Shown: positions 20,020 through 28,437 of the stretch, one piece after another
How the letters are laid out: each line of letters opens with the position of its first letter
Numbering within the stretch: the first letter of the stretch is position 1
Source of the DNA: Sphingomonas parva (ex Maeng et al. 2020)
Lineage (GTDB): Bacteria; Pseudomonadota; Alphaproteobacteria; Sphingomonadales; Sphingomonadaceae
Assembly: GCF_004564275.1 (NCBI RefSeq)
Contig: NZ_SPDV01000017.1
Coordinates: forward strand, 1 to 64,000
DNA: 64,000 bases
Reading direction: 5' to 3'
The notes under the pieces: model-generated
Database searches by the model: none
Told to the model about the DNA's origin: nothing
Seen by the model: the letters and a program-made list of their open reading frames with translations, nothing else
Made by a program: the position numbers and the translations under genes

Positions 20020-20164
20020 CTCGATCCTTCGCCTGTTATCGCGCCTGTGGGAAGAGTGTGTGGCAAGGCAAAATGATTGTCAACGTCGGCGCCAGTTCTG
20101 CCGTTGCGCCTGGGGACGTCCATGGCTAGCCTGCAGACGTGCACTTCGCGTGGGGAGACGGTGC
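20020..20164. promoter_or_regulatory. Divergent promoter region of the RiPP-like locus
   Basis: 145 bases between the start of the small peptide gene (minus) and the PqqD-like gene (plus). It must contain the promoters of both, and includes a slightly AT-richer patch near 20070-20085. No -35/-10 pair was assigned with confidence. GGGGAGAC lies before the GTG at 20165. Confidence 0.4.
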
Positions 20165-20452
20165 GTGGCTGAAGATCCAATCGTGAGCCGCCGGGCCAGC
20201 CTGCTCGAAGCGGAAGTGGACGGCGAGCTCGTCGGCCTCCATGTCGATCGCGGCACCTGCTACGGCTTCAACGGCACGGCTACGCGCATCTGGGCGCTGA
20301 TCGAGCAGCCGAAGCGCGTGTCCGAGCTCCAGACGGTCCTGCTCGATGAATATGATGTCGATCCGGAGACGTGCCGAGCCCAGTTGATGGAGCTGCTCGG
20401 GGAGCTGGAGCAGGACGGTCTCGTCTCTGTCGAGGCTGCGCCCGACGCGTGA
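20165..20452 (+). CDS. PqqD-like RiPP recognition element protein
   Basis: 95 residues from a GTG at 20165 (ribosome site GGGGAGAC); a second possible GTG lies at 20183. Features of the PqqD family: VSRRASLLEAEVDGELVGLHVDRGTCYGFN (three strands, with G-x-Y-x-F-N), then TATRIWALIEQPKRVSELQTVL and EYDVDPETCRAQLMELLGELEQDGLV helices. PqqD-like proteins bind leader peptides and present them to modifying enzymes; free-standing copies are the B1 proteins of lasso-peptide clusters. Its stop overlaps the next gene's GTG (GTGA), so the two are translationally coupled. No B2 transglutaminase-like peptidase is encoded in the window, which is unusual for a lasso cluster. Confidence 0.85.
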   Translation: MAEDPIVSRRASLLEAEVDGELVGLHVDRGTCYGFNGTATRIWALIEQPKRVSELQTVLLDEYDVDPETCRAQLMELLGELEQDGLVSVEAAPDA

Positions 20453-22389
20453 CAGCGCTCGCCGGATTCTGGAGCTACGATTCGTCCGGCGACTCCGAAC
20501 GTGCCTGCGAACGGATGCTGGCGGCGCAGCAGGTTTATGCGCCGGCGCCGGCGATCTTCCGGGCGGAAGGAGCGATGGCGATCGGCCGCCGGCTGCACGC
20601 GGCGCTGCCGGAGGATCGTTTCGATCGCGGCCCTGTCGCGGGAGAGAGCGGCAGGAGCCTGGTCGCCGACGTCCGCATCGACAATCGGGACGAGCTCGAG
20701 GCTGCGCTCGGCCTTACTGCGGGCGAGGCGGCAACCCTTTCGGACGCCGGCTTGCTGATGCGCACGCTTGACCGCTGGGACGAGGGTGCGCTCGACCGGC
20801 TGGTCGGGGATTTCGCCTTCGCCCTCTGGGACCCGAAGCGCGGCAGGCTCCTCCTCGCCCGCGACCACGCCGGGCAGCGGCCCCTTCACTATCACTGCGG
20901 CCGCGGCTTCTTTGCCTTCGCCAGCATGGCCAAGGGGCTGCACGCGCTCGAGCAGGTGCCGGTCGCACCGAACCGCGAGACGCTGGTCGATTTCCTCGCC
21001 CTCCTGCCGGAGGGGACCGGCACCTTCTTCGAGGGTGTGGAGAAGGTGCGGGCGGGCCATCTGCTCAGCGTCTCGCCGGAGGGGGTCTCGAGCAGGGCCT
21101 GGTGGCGGCCCTCGCCCGCGACGCTCCGGCTCGCGCGATCGGAGGATTATGCCGAGGCCCTGCGCGAGCAGCTCGACCGGGCGGTGGCGGCGCGGCTGCG
21201 CGGCGCCGAGGGACGGGTCGCCTCGCATCTCAGCGGCGGCCTCGACAGCGCCGCGACCACGAGCACCGCCGCGCGTCTGCTCGGCTCCGGGCAAGGATCG
21301 GTCATCGCCTACACCGCGGTGCCGCGGCCCGGCTACGAAGCCGCCGCGAGCTACGACAGCTTCGCCGACGAAGGTCCGCTCGCCGCCCGGGTGGCAGGTC
21401 TCTATCCCAATATCGAGCACGTGCGGCTGCCGGCGAGCGGCGCGTCGCCGGTCGAGCGGCTGGACCGCAACTTCTTCCTCTACGAGCGGCCGCTGCTCAA
21501 TCTCTGCAACGGCGTCTGGCTGCACGCCATCCTGGACGATGCGAAACGGCGGCGCCTCGGCGTGCTGCTCACCGGGCAGCAGGGGAACATGACGATCAGC
21601 TACGACGGCATGCCCTATCTCGCCGAGAGCCTCGGAGGCGGCCATCTGTTCCGCGTCGCGAAGCTCGCCTGGCAGCTGCGCCGCTGGGGGACACGCTGGG
21701 GGACCATCGCCGCCGCCGCGGCCGGGCCCTACGTTCCGGTGCCGCTATGGCAGTGGATCGCGCGCCGCCGCGGCCGCGGCCGCAGCCTCTCCGACTATAG
21801 CGCGATCGCCCCGGCGCGCGCCGAAGATCCGCAGCTTGCCGCCCGCGCCGCCGCCAGGGCGCTGGACCCGAGCTACCGCCCGCGCCGCAACGGCCTGGAA
21901 GCTCGGCTCTGGGTGGTCTCCCGCGTCGATCCGGGCAATTACAACAAGGGCATGATTGGCGGATGGGGGGTCGACGTGCGCGATCCGACCGCCGATCGCC
22001 GGCTGATGGAATTCTGCCTTTCGGTGCCCGCGGAGGAGTATCTCGCCGGGGGCGTGCCGCGCTCGCTCGCCCGCCGTGCGTTCGCCGATCGGCTGCCGCG
22101 CGAGGTGGTGGGCGAGCGTCGCAAGGGCTATCAGGCGGCCGATTGGCACGAAGCGCTGGGCGCCGGCCGCGCCGATCTTGCCGAGGAGCTTGCCCGGATC
22201 GCGGAACTGCCGGGGGTCGACGCCGATCTCGACGTTGCGCGGTTGCAGCAATTGGCGAGCGACTGGCCGCAGGATTGGCCAAGCGGCGGCTGGCTGCCGC
22301 AGGAGCAGGTCGATCGTTATCGCCTCGCGCTGCTTCGCGGCGTCTCCGCGGGCCACTTCCTGCGCAAGGCTCTGGGTAGCAATTACTGA
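20449..22389 (+). CDS. Asparagine-synthetase-like enzyme (putative RiPP/lasso cyclase)
   Basis: 646 residues from a GTG overlapping the pqqD-like stop. The N-terminal half is an Ntn glutaminase-like fold (VGDFAFALWDPKRGRLLLARD, then GQRPLHY), but the start reads (M)TALAGFWSY, so the catalytic Cys2 of true asparagine synthetases is missing. The C-terminal half has the ATP-pyrophosphatase loop SGGLDS at residues 262-267 and a later VGERRKGYQAADW segment typical of the synthetase domain. Loss of the glutaminase Cys with a kept ATP loop is what lasso cyclases (McjC type) show; they adenylate a side-chain carboxylate to form an isopeptide bond. Context with the RRE gene and a candidate precursor supports this, but other amide-forming roles are possible. 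Confidence 0.85.
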   Translation: MTALAGFWSYDSSGDSERACERMLAAQQVYAPAPAIFRAEGAMAIGRRLHAALPEDRFDRGPVAGESGRSLVADVRIDNRDELEAALGLTAGEAATLSDAGLLMRTLDRWDEGALDRLVGDFAFALWDPKRGRLLLARDHAGQRPLHYHCGRGFFAFASMAKGLHALEQVPVAPNRETLVDFLALLPEGTGTFFEGVEKVRAGHLLSVSPEGVSSRAWWRPSPATLRLARSEDYAEALREQLDRAVAARLRGAEGRVASHLSGGLDSAATTSTAARLLGSGQGSVIAYTAVPRPGYEAAASYDSFADEGPLAARVAGLYPNIEHVRLPASGASPVERLDRNFFLYERPLLNLCNGVWLHAILDDAKRRRLGVLLTGQQGNMTISYDGMPYLAESLGGGHLFRVAKLAWQLRRWGTRWGTIAAAAAGPYVPVPLWQWIARRRGRGRSLSDYSAIAPARAEDPQLAARAAARALDPSYRPRRNGLEARLWVVSRVDPGNYNKGMIGGWGVDVRDPTADRRLMEFCLSVPAEEYLAGGVPRSLARRAFADRLPREVVGERRKGYQAADWHEALGAGRADLAEELARIAELPGVDADLDVARLQQLASDWPQDWPSGGWLPQEQVDRYRLALLRGVSAGHFLRKALGSNY

Positions 22390-22494
22390 CCGATTTCATC
22401 GGCGGGTCTCGCCTGTTCGGATCCCGCGCGCGTCTTGTTGGTCGGGGCGGAGTGTGTCATCTTCTGCGCAACTTCCATGTCGGTGGGGCAAGAC

Positions 22495-24066
22495 ATGGCC
22501 GGCGAGGCGCGATTCAAGGCGTTCCTGAGCTATAGTCACAAGGACGCGCGCCACGCACGATGGCTCCACCGCCGGCTCGAGGCCTATCGGCTGCCGCGGC
22601 GGCTGGTCGGCAGCGAAGGAGAGCGCGGGCTCGTGCCGGCGCGGATCGCGCCGATCTTCCGCGATCGCGAGGAGCTGCCGGCGGCCGGCGATCTCTCCGA
22701 AAAGGTGCGCGCGGCGCTCGCCGCCTCCGAGGCCCTCGTCATCCTCTGCTCGCCGCATTCGGCGGGATCGCCCTGGGTGGCGAAGGAGATCGCCACCTTT
22801 CGCAGCCTCCAGCCGGACCGGCCGATCCTCGCCGCGATCGTCGACGGGGAGCCGGCCGAATGCTTCCCGTGCGGGTTGGCCGAGGGCGGCGCCGAGCCGC
22901 TCGCGGCGGATCTGCGCGCCGAGGGCGACGGCCGCCGCCTGGGCGTGCTCAAGCTCGTCGCCGGACTTGCCGGCGTCGATCTCGACGCCCTCGTCCAGCG
23001 CGACGCCCAGCGGCGCCTGCGCCGCGTGACGGCCGTCACGGTCGGCGCGCTGCTCGGCCTGCTAATCACCAGCGTATTGGCGATCGTCGCCTTCACGGCC
23101 CGCGCCGAGGCCGAACGCCAGCGCGCCGAGGCGGAAGGACTGGTGGAATTCATGCTGACCGATTTGCGCGACAAGTTGAAGGGCGTGGGGCGGCTGGATG
23201 CGCTCACCTCCGTCAACGAGCGCGCGCTGAAGTACTATCAGAACGGCGGTCTTGAGGGACTTTCGGCCGACTCGCTGGAGCGTCGGGCCCGAATTCTTAC
23301 CGCCATGGGCGAAGACGACATGAAGCGCAGCGATTTTAGGCGCGCCCTCGCGCAGTTCCGCGAAGCTGCTCGAACCACCACGGCGCTTCTAGCGGACGAT
23401 CCTGAAAATCCTCAGCGGATTTACGCTCATGCCCAGAGTGAGTTCTGGGTTGGCTATATCGATTACGCGCAGGGGAGAACTTCTGCAGCGAGACGGCCAT
23501 TCGAGCGGTATTTGACGCTTGCGGAGAAGCTGGTGTCGATCAATCCAGCGGATCCTAAGTGGCTGAAAGAGGCGGGGTACGCTTCCGGCAATCTCTGTTC
23601 TCTGGCCTTGGAAAAACCTGTGGACGCTCCGAAGGCAGTAGAGTTCTGCCAGCTCGCGCTTAAGCGAACGAAAGCTGCGAGAGATCTCACACGCGATGAG
23701 CCTGCATCAACAATCGATCTTCTTAATCGGCATCTTTGGTTAATGAAAGCGTATAGTTCATCTGGAATGTGGAGCAAAGCGTTATACCACAAAAAGCAGC
23801 AAGACAAGCTCATGCGTACACTTATGTCTTCTGATAGAGGGAACTCTGACTACCAAGACATCTGGATGCGGGCGCAGTACGGGATTGGCGACATGCTGAT
23901 AGAGCATGGCGAACATGCGGAGGGTGTGCAGCGGCTGTCTGATGCTGCTGGGGCCGTTTCTTCGCTTATGAGGCGTGACCCCGAAAATAGAGAATGGAAA
24001 CAATGGAACAACAGGATAAAAACCCGCTTAATAGAAGGAGGGTATCATGGCAAATCAGCTAACTAA
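22495..24066 (+). CDS. TIR domain-transmembrane-TPR-like protein
   Basis: 523 residues from the ATG at 22495 (GGTGGGG upstream); an in-frame ATG at 22477 lacks a ribosome site. Residues 7-115 are a TIR domain: FKAFLSYSHKD, FRDREELPAAGDL, ALVILCSPHSAGSPWVAKEI. Trp94 and Glu98 in the W-x-x-x-E helix keep the position of the catalytic Glu of NADase-type TIRs. A single membrane helix follows (about 178-202, VGALLGLLITSVLAIVAF), then a helical C-terminal half with TPR-like repeats. Base composition drops visibly after about 23270, so the TIR-TM half and the helical half look different in origin. It overlaps the next gene by 20 bases. A role in NAD-linked signalling or anti-phage defence is inferred. 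Confidence 0.85.
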   Translation: MAGEARFKAFLSYSHKDARHARWLHRRLEAYRLPRRLVGSEGERGLVPARIAPIFRDREELPAAGDLSEKVRAALAASEALVILCSPHSAGSPWVAKEIATFRSLQPDRPILAAIVDGEPAECFPCGLAEGGAEPLAADLRAEGDGRRLGVLKLVAGLAGVDLDALVQRDAQRRLRRVTAVTVGALLGLLITSVLAIVAFTARAEAERQRAEAEGLVEFMLTDLRDKLKGVGRLDALTSVNERALKYYQNGGLEGLSADSLERRARILTAMGEDDMKRSDFRRALAQFREAARTTTALLADDPENPQRIYAHAQSEFWVGYIDYAQGRTSAARRPFERYLTLAEKLVSINPADPKWLKEAGYASGNLCSLALEKPVDAPKAVEFCQLALKRTKAARDLTRDEPASTIDLLNRHLWLMKAYSSSGMWSKALYHKKQQDKLMRTLMSSDRGNSDYQDIWMRAQYGIGDMLIEHGEHAEGVQRLSDAAGAVSSLMRRDPENREWKQWNNRIKTRLIEGGYHGKSAN

Positions 24067-24727
24067 CGAAGCTTTGTCCATGCTTGCACGCATTCTAACT
24101 CACCCGGCAATCAAATTGCCAAAATTTGATGAGGTCGAGCAAGGCGTTCCAAAGCCTCGCCTTGCTACCATCCGGGAAATAGACATAAAGACTAACGGCA
24201 ACAAGATAGACGCGAAGTTCTCGCGCGGTAACTTTGTAGTGGACACCACGGACTATCCGGGTGGAATTGCTGAAGTCGTCGATCGCGTGAGGCGAGACAC
24301 GCTCCCTTATCCAGACGATACGTCAGGAGGACCTTCTGCGCCCTTCAAGTGTCCTTTATCCTTGAAAAATAATAAGAACGTCTATGTCATCTTCAAACTC
24401 ACGGGAAAAAACTGGCAGTTCGCGCATAATGCGCAACCGTTCTCCATAGGCGTCGAGGCCTATAAGTCCGATTGCTATTTTGACGCAAGGCGTGTCGATA
24501 GCGCAGGCGCGGTCGACGATGGTGATGACCCCGCAATAAAGAAGTACGGATGCAAAGTCGCGTATTTTATTGCATTGGGTGATAGGGCGGTGTCCGGCAA
24601 TCCGCCCGACTACGTGCATGACTTTAATTTGCATCTCGATCTGATATATAGTGATCACAACCAAAACGCGACGTACACGCCTATTATCGTTGATCCAGAC
24701 ATTCGCTTCCCCGGCGGATCTGGCTGA
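24047..24727 (+). CDS. Unknown protein in the TIR/SLOG island
   Basis: 226 residues with a strong ribosome site (GAAGGAGG) inside the end of the TIR gene, so the two are coupled. No signal peptide or membrane segment. The first 40 residues are helical; the rest looks beta-rich, with conserved-looking pieces such as KCPLSLKNNKNVYVIFKL, CKVAYFIALGDRAVSGNPPDYVHDFNLHLDL and a C-terminal PIIVDPDIRFPGG. Composition is clearly AT-richer than the rest of the window, and codons such as ATA and AAT are common, suggesting acquisition. No family was recognised. Its position between a TIR protein and a SLOG protein suggests it belongs to the same module. Confidence 0.8.
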   Translation: MANQLTNEALSMLARILTHPAIKLPKFDEVEQGVPKPRLATIREIDIKTNGNKIDAKFSRGNFVVDTTDYPGGIAEVVDRVRRDTLPYPDDTSGGPSAPFKCPLSLKNNKNVYVIFKLTGKNWQFAHNAQPFSIGVEAYKSDCYFDARRVDSAGAVDDGDDPAIKKYGCKVAYFIALGDRAVSGNPPDYVHDFNLHLDLIYSDHNQNATYTPIIVDPDIRFPGGSG

Positions 24728-24800
24728 CCCAGAAATATTGTCCTGTCGTATCTGCGGGTGGCGTGAGCATCCCTATTAGATAGGAATCAGAGGCGGATGC

Positions 24801-26405
24801 ATGCACGAAGCAAAATACTTGCCAAGTATCGTCGCTCTTGCGAGAGCCGGCGCCCTGGGTCGGGCATGGGCCGACTTCGTCCGCGGCGGGTTTGATCAAG
24901 CCGCGGACGATGCTGCTGTCCTTTGCGTCAAAGGCCGCCTGCTCAAGGAGCAGGCGGTTCGGGCGGTAGGGGAGACCCAGCGGGCGCTCTACTATGAGGC
25001 CGCCCAAGCCTACGCGCGGGCGGGCGCGAATGAAGAGGCCACTTACCCCCTGATTAACGCGGCCACTTTGTCGTTGCTTAGCGGCGACGACGAAGGGTCG
25101 CATCTTCTCGCAGAGCATGTTCTTCGGCGAATCCATGAGGAGGCTGACGAGCCCGAAACGCCTTATTATCGAGAGGCCACACGTGCCGAGGCTCTGCTGC
25201 TGCTTGATCGCGAGCCCGAGGCGCGAACCGCCTTCGCCGAAGCGATTGCCCTCGCTCCGCGCGCCTGGGAGGATCACGCCTCCACCTTGCGCCAGTTCGC
25301 CCTGATCCTTGCGGAGCAGGGAGGCGATGCGTCCTGGCTCGATGCTCATCGCCCGCCGCGCTCGCTCCATTTCGGGGGGCACATGTCGTTCGATCCGGCC
25401 GTTGAGCAGCGGGCGCATCTCGATGAAACGATCGCCGCGGCGCTGGCGGAGGAGAATGTCGGCTTCGGCTTCGGCGCGTTGGCGGCGGGGGCCGACATCC
25501 TGGTCGCCGAGGCTCTGCTGGCGCGGGTCGGCACTTTGCACCTGATCCTGCCGGGCGGCGCCGAGGCGTTCGCCGCGCGGTCGGTCGATCCGTTCGGCGC
25601 CGAGTGGCGCAAGCGGTTCGAGGCGGTGCTGGCGCAGGCCGAGACGGTGCGGCCGATCCGCCCGATCGGCGAGGCGCCCGATGCGCTGACCATCGCCCTG
25701 GCCGACGAGGTGGCGATGGGCGCTGCGCTGATCAACGCGCGGCGGCTGGAGAGCGAGGCCGTCCAGTTGCTGGTCGTCGATCCCGAAGCTGTCCAGACCA
25801 AAGACGTCAGCGCGACCGGACGCGCGCTCGCGCGCTGGGCTGAAGCGGGATGGCGCCAGCGCCTGATCCCGGCGCCCCGCGAGGCGGTCCGGCCTGCGCT
25901 CGGCGGCAGGGAGGACGCGCAGGCGACGCGGCGCCCGCTTGCGGTGCTTTCGGTCCGCGTCGACGCGGAGGAGACGGGGAGCGCGCTGGAGGTCAGGCTT
26001 GCTGCCGTCGGCGAGACGATCGGCGCAGGCCCGGCACCCAGCCTCGGCCCCTATTGGAGCGAGGCGCAGGTGGTCCTCGGCTATGACAATGTCAACGATG
26101 CCGGTGCTGCCGCGCTTGCGCTCGCCGCCGCGGGGCAGCGCGTCGGCGGCCATTATCTGGTCGCCGCGACGTTCACCGACCCCTTCGCCGCCGCCGAGCG
26201 CCTGCCGCTGGCCGCAACGGCGGCGGCCGCGGCCGCCTCGGCGTCCACGCCCCAGGGCTCCGCCTGCGTCACCGAGGATTTCGCGGGTGCCCTGGCGGTC
26301 GCCGGCGATGCCGCGCCTGCCTCCGAATATGTCGGCGAGCTCGACCCGCCGGACGGCGGCCCGCCGGTCGGCCTGTTCGCGCTGAAGTCGCGGCCGGGGC
26401 CCTAG
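24801..26405 (+). CDS. TPR/TRAFs-binding-like, SLOG-like and degenerate cyclase-like protein
   Basis: 534 residues. Residues 1-175 are helical with TPR character, like bacterial proteins labelled TRAFs-binding domain (DUF4071). About 185-300 reads RSLHFGGHMSF then GFGALAAGADILVAEALL and LHLILPGG, matching the G-x-A-x-GADIL-x-AE and LP motifs of SLOG nucleotide-sensing Rossmann domains. The last 170 residues follow the order of a class III nucleotide cyclase (PLAVLSVRVD, YWSEAQVVLGYDNV-DAG, GSACVTEDFAGALA, YVGEL, VGLFALK), but both metal-binding Asp positions (expected FAD and GDA) are replaced, so it is probably a pseudo-cyclase. It overlaps the convergent Crp-type gene by 4 bases. Nucleotide sensing downstream of the TIR protein is inferred. 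Confidence 0.8.
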   Translation: MHEAKYLPSIVALARAGALGRAWADFVRGGFDQAADDAAVLCVKGRLLKEQAVRAVGETQRALYYEAAQAYARAGANEEATYPLINAATLSLLSGDDEGSHLLAEHVLRRIHEEADEPETPYYREATRAEALLLLDREPEARTAFAEAIALAPRAWEDHASTLRQFALILAEQGGDASWLDAHRPPRSLHFGGHMSFDPAVEQRAHLDETIAAALAEENVGFGFGALAAGADILVAEALLARVGTLHLILPGGAEAFAARSVDPFGAEWRKRFEAVLAQAETVRPIRPIGEAPDALTIALADEVAMGAALINARRLESEAVQLLVVDPEAVQTKDVSATGRALARWAEAGWRQRLIPAPREAVRPALGGREDAQATRRPLAVLSVRVDAEETGSALEVRLAAVGETIGAGPAPSLGPYWSEAQVVLGYDNVNDAGAAALALAAAGQRVGGHYLVAATFTDPFAAAERLPLAATAAAAAASASTPQGSACVTEDFAGALAVAGDAAPASEYVGELDPPDGGPPVGLFALKSRPGP

Positions 26406-27088
26406 AAGACCATCTCCTCCAGCCGTCGGGGGGCGACGACGATCAGCGCGTCCGCGTCGCGGCGGATGATGCCGCGCCGTTCGAGGGCGTTCACCGCGCG
26501 GGAAGCGGTTTCGCGCGTCGTCGCCACCCGAAGGGCCAGCTCGGACAGGATCGGTGCCGGTCGGATGGTGAGGTCTGCGGCCTCGCGCGCCTGGCGCAGC
26601 AGCTCGGCATGGACGCGCCCGACCGCCGACAGCGCGGCGCGCTCGTACATCCGCTCCGTCGTCTGCCTTAGACGCCGGATCAGCATTCGCGACAAGGCGA
26701 GGCCGATGCAGGAATGCTGCTGGGCCAGCAGCGCCAGCTCGGCCGCTTCGAGGACGAGCGCCCGCGCTTCCTCGACGGCGAGCACGTCGCATTCCTGGCG
26801 AACAGGCTCGAGCTCGCCGAGCGCCCCGAACAGGTCGCCGGCACGGTATTCGTGGAGGAGGATGACCTGCCCGTCGGCGCTGTAGAGCAAGGCATGGGCC
26901 CGCCCGAGAACGAGCAGGAAGGCGAGGCTGAGCCAGTCCCCCTGGCGGAGGATGGTCGCTCGATTGGGAAATCTCCGCAGCCGCCCGCGGCGAAGCACCT
27001 GCTCCGCGACCTCCGCCGAGCAGGCGAGCACGCGAGTCACCAGCATCCTGGCCTCGGCGGGGAGCGCGCTCGGATTCGACGCGGGCAT
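26402..27088 (-). CDS. Crp/Fnr-family transcriptional regulator
   Basis: 228 residues. The N-terminal half is a cyclic-nucleotide-binding-like beta-roll (RFPNRATILRQGD, GRAHALLYSADGQVILLHEYRAGDLFGALGEL), followed by a dimerisation helix and a C-terminal HTH (ILSELALRVATTRETASRAVNALERRGIIRRD). The R-x-x-x-R recognition helix is like that of Crp. The expected phosphate-binding segment is altered, so the ligand is uncertain. It is encoded 7 bases downstream of the membrane-protein gene, in the same direction, and converges on the SLOG/cyclase-like gene with a 4-base stop overlap. Confidence 0.88.
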   Translation of the reverse strand: MPASNPSALPAEARMLVTRVLACSAEVAEQVLRRGRLRRFPNRATILRQGDWLSLAFLLVLGRAHALLYSADGQVILLHEYRAGDLFGALGELEPVRQECDVLAVEEARALVLEAAELALLAQQHSCIGLALSRMLIRRLRQTTERMYERAALSAVGRVHAELLRQAREAADLTIRPAPILSELALRVATTRETASRAVNALERRGIIRRDADALIVVAPRRLEEMVF

Positions 27089-27095
27089 CCGCCCT

Positions 27096-28151
27096 TCAGC
27101 CCGTTGCCGCCTGGAGCAGGTTTGTGACGGGCGCGGAGAGGAGCGGGGCGACGAAGGCGAGCAGCATCTTGGCCTGCTCGCCGCCGCCGCTGAGCGCCCC
27201 CGCCTCGCTGAGGCGCCGCCGCGTCTCCAGCGCCCGCTCGGGGGGCCTCAGCGCCTCGAGGAATTCGTGCGCCTGCTTCTGGACGAGCAGCAAAGGTATG
27301 CCGACCGCGGCGATCAGGGTCAGCGTATAGACCGCGGCCCAGAAGAAGGTGAGCTCGCTCGCCATCTCGGCAAGGCGCGCCTGGGTCGCCTCGAGCAAGG
27401 CCGGGCTCGCAGGCGGGATTAGGGGCTTGTCCAGATTGACCCTGGCGAGCGCTCTCGCCGGCAGGCCGAAGAAATGCGACGCCGAAACCGTGCTGGTCAC
27501 CAGTACCAGCGAGAGCGCGTAGGCGCATCGCCGGATCCGCGCGTTGACGAGGCAAAGGCGAGCTTCCGCGTCTTCCTCGCTGAGGCGCTGCGGCCCGTAG
27601 AGGTTCCACACCTGCGAGGCTGCCGCCGCGGCGGTGAGCGACACCGCGGCGATCCCCGCCACGGTGGCGGCATAGGCCGACAGTGCCAGCGGAGTCAGTG
27701 GTCCGGCCATGGGCAGGACCAGCTCGCCGGCCGCGCCGCTCGCGGCAAGCAGGTCGCGGATGCCGCCGTAACTGACTCGAAGCGCGGCGAATCCGCTGTC
27801 GGAGGTGGCGCGCAGCAGCAGGATCGCAATCGCCAGGCCGAGCGTCATGAGAAGGCCCGTCAGCGCGAAGGCGCGGCCGCGGGGGCCGACCCGCAGGGTC
27901 AGCGCGGCCAGCGTGATCGCGGTGGCGCAAGCGAGCAGATGCACCAGGATCAGCGCTGCGTAGGCGAGCGCGCCGGGGAGGTAGGGGCGGACCTTCACCG
28001 GCGCCAGCGCGGCGAGATCGGCGGGCCCCACCTGCGGCGCCGCCGGCGCGATGAGCTGCAGGAGAACGACCGCCAGGAGGAGGGGCAGCGCCGCGGCGAG
28101 AACGAGAAGGAGGAAACGGCTCGGCGGTCGTCGTGAAACACCCTGTGCCAT
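27096..28151 (-). CDS. Polytopic membrane protein of unknown function
   Basis: 351 residues from the ATG at 28151 (GGGGGAGCGGAGAG upstream). Hydrophobic segments at about 12-34, 58-80, 92-112, 150-175, 215-235 and 275-300 give roughly six membrane helices, with a cytosolic-looking stretch SQVWNLYGPQRLSEEDAEARLC in the middle and a charged C-terminal region (QKQAHEFLEALRPPERALETRRRL). No family was recognised. It is the first gene of a two-gene unit with the Crp-type regulator. Confidence 0.75.
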   Translation of the reverse strand: MAQGVSRRPPSRFLLLVLAAALPLLLAVVLLQLIAPAAPQVGPADLAALAPVKVRPYLPGALAYAALILVHLLACATAITLAALTLRVGPRGRAFALTGLLMTLGLAIAILLLRATSDSGFAALRVSYGGIRDLLAASGAAGELVLPMAGPLTPLALSAYAATVAGIAAVSLTAAAAASQVWNLYGPQRLSEEDAEARLCLVNARIRRCAYALSLVLVTSTVSASHFFGLPARALARVNLDKPLIPPASPALLEATQARLAEMASELTFFWAAVYTLTLIAAVGIPLLLVQKQAHEFLEALRPPERALETRRRLSEAGALSGGGEQAKMLLAFVAPLLSAPVTNLLQAATG

Positions 28152-28262
28152 GCTCTCCGCTCCCCCTGCAGCGCCGACGCAAGGAAGGTGGCACGGGCGG
28201 GGCGGGCGGTCGAGCCCCCATCCGCATGCGCTTGGGAGCTGTGAAGGACTGGTACAGAAAAA

Positions 28263-28339
28263 TGGTCGGGGAGAGAGGATTCGAACCTCCGGCCCCTGCC
28301 TCCCGAAGACAGTGCTCTACCAGGCTGAGCTACTCCCCG
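28263..28339 (-). tRNA. tRNA-Pro (CGG)
   Basis: Read on the minus strand from 28339: acceptor CGGGGAG pairs with CTCCCCG, D arm GCTC...GAGC, anticodon stem CTGTC/GGCAG around loop TTCGGGA (anticodon CGG), and T arm with loop TTCGAAT. Discriminator A and an encoded CCA end at 28263. All stems pair (one G-T in the anticodon stem and one in the T stem). Confidence 0.95.
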
Positions 28340-28437
28340 ACCGGGTTTCGGCTTGCGCCGACCGGAAGGCAGGTGGCGAGCCTATAGGGGCCGCTTTTGC
28401 CGAGCGCAAGCGCCTCGTTCGCCGGATCCGATCCGCC

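Noticed and set aside
27474-28136. Plus-strand frame opposite the membrane protein
   Set aside because: Arg/Gly/Gln-rich antisense shadow; the minus-strand frame has clear membrane helices and a ribosome site.
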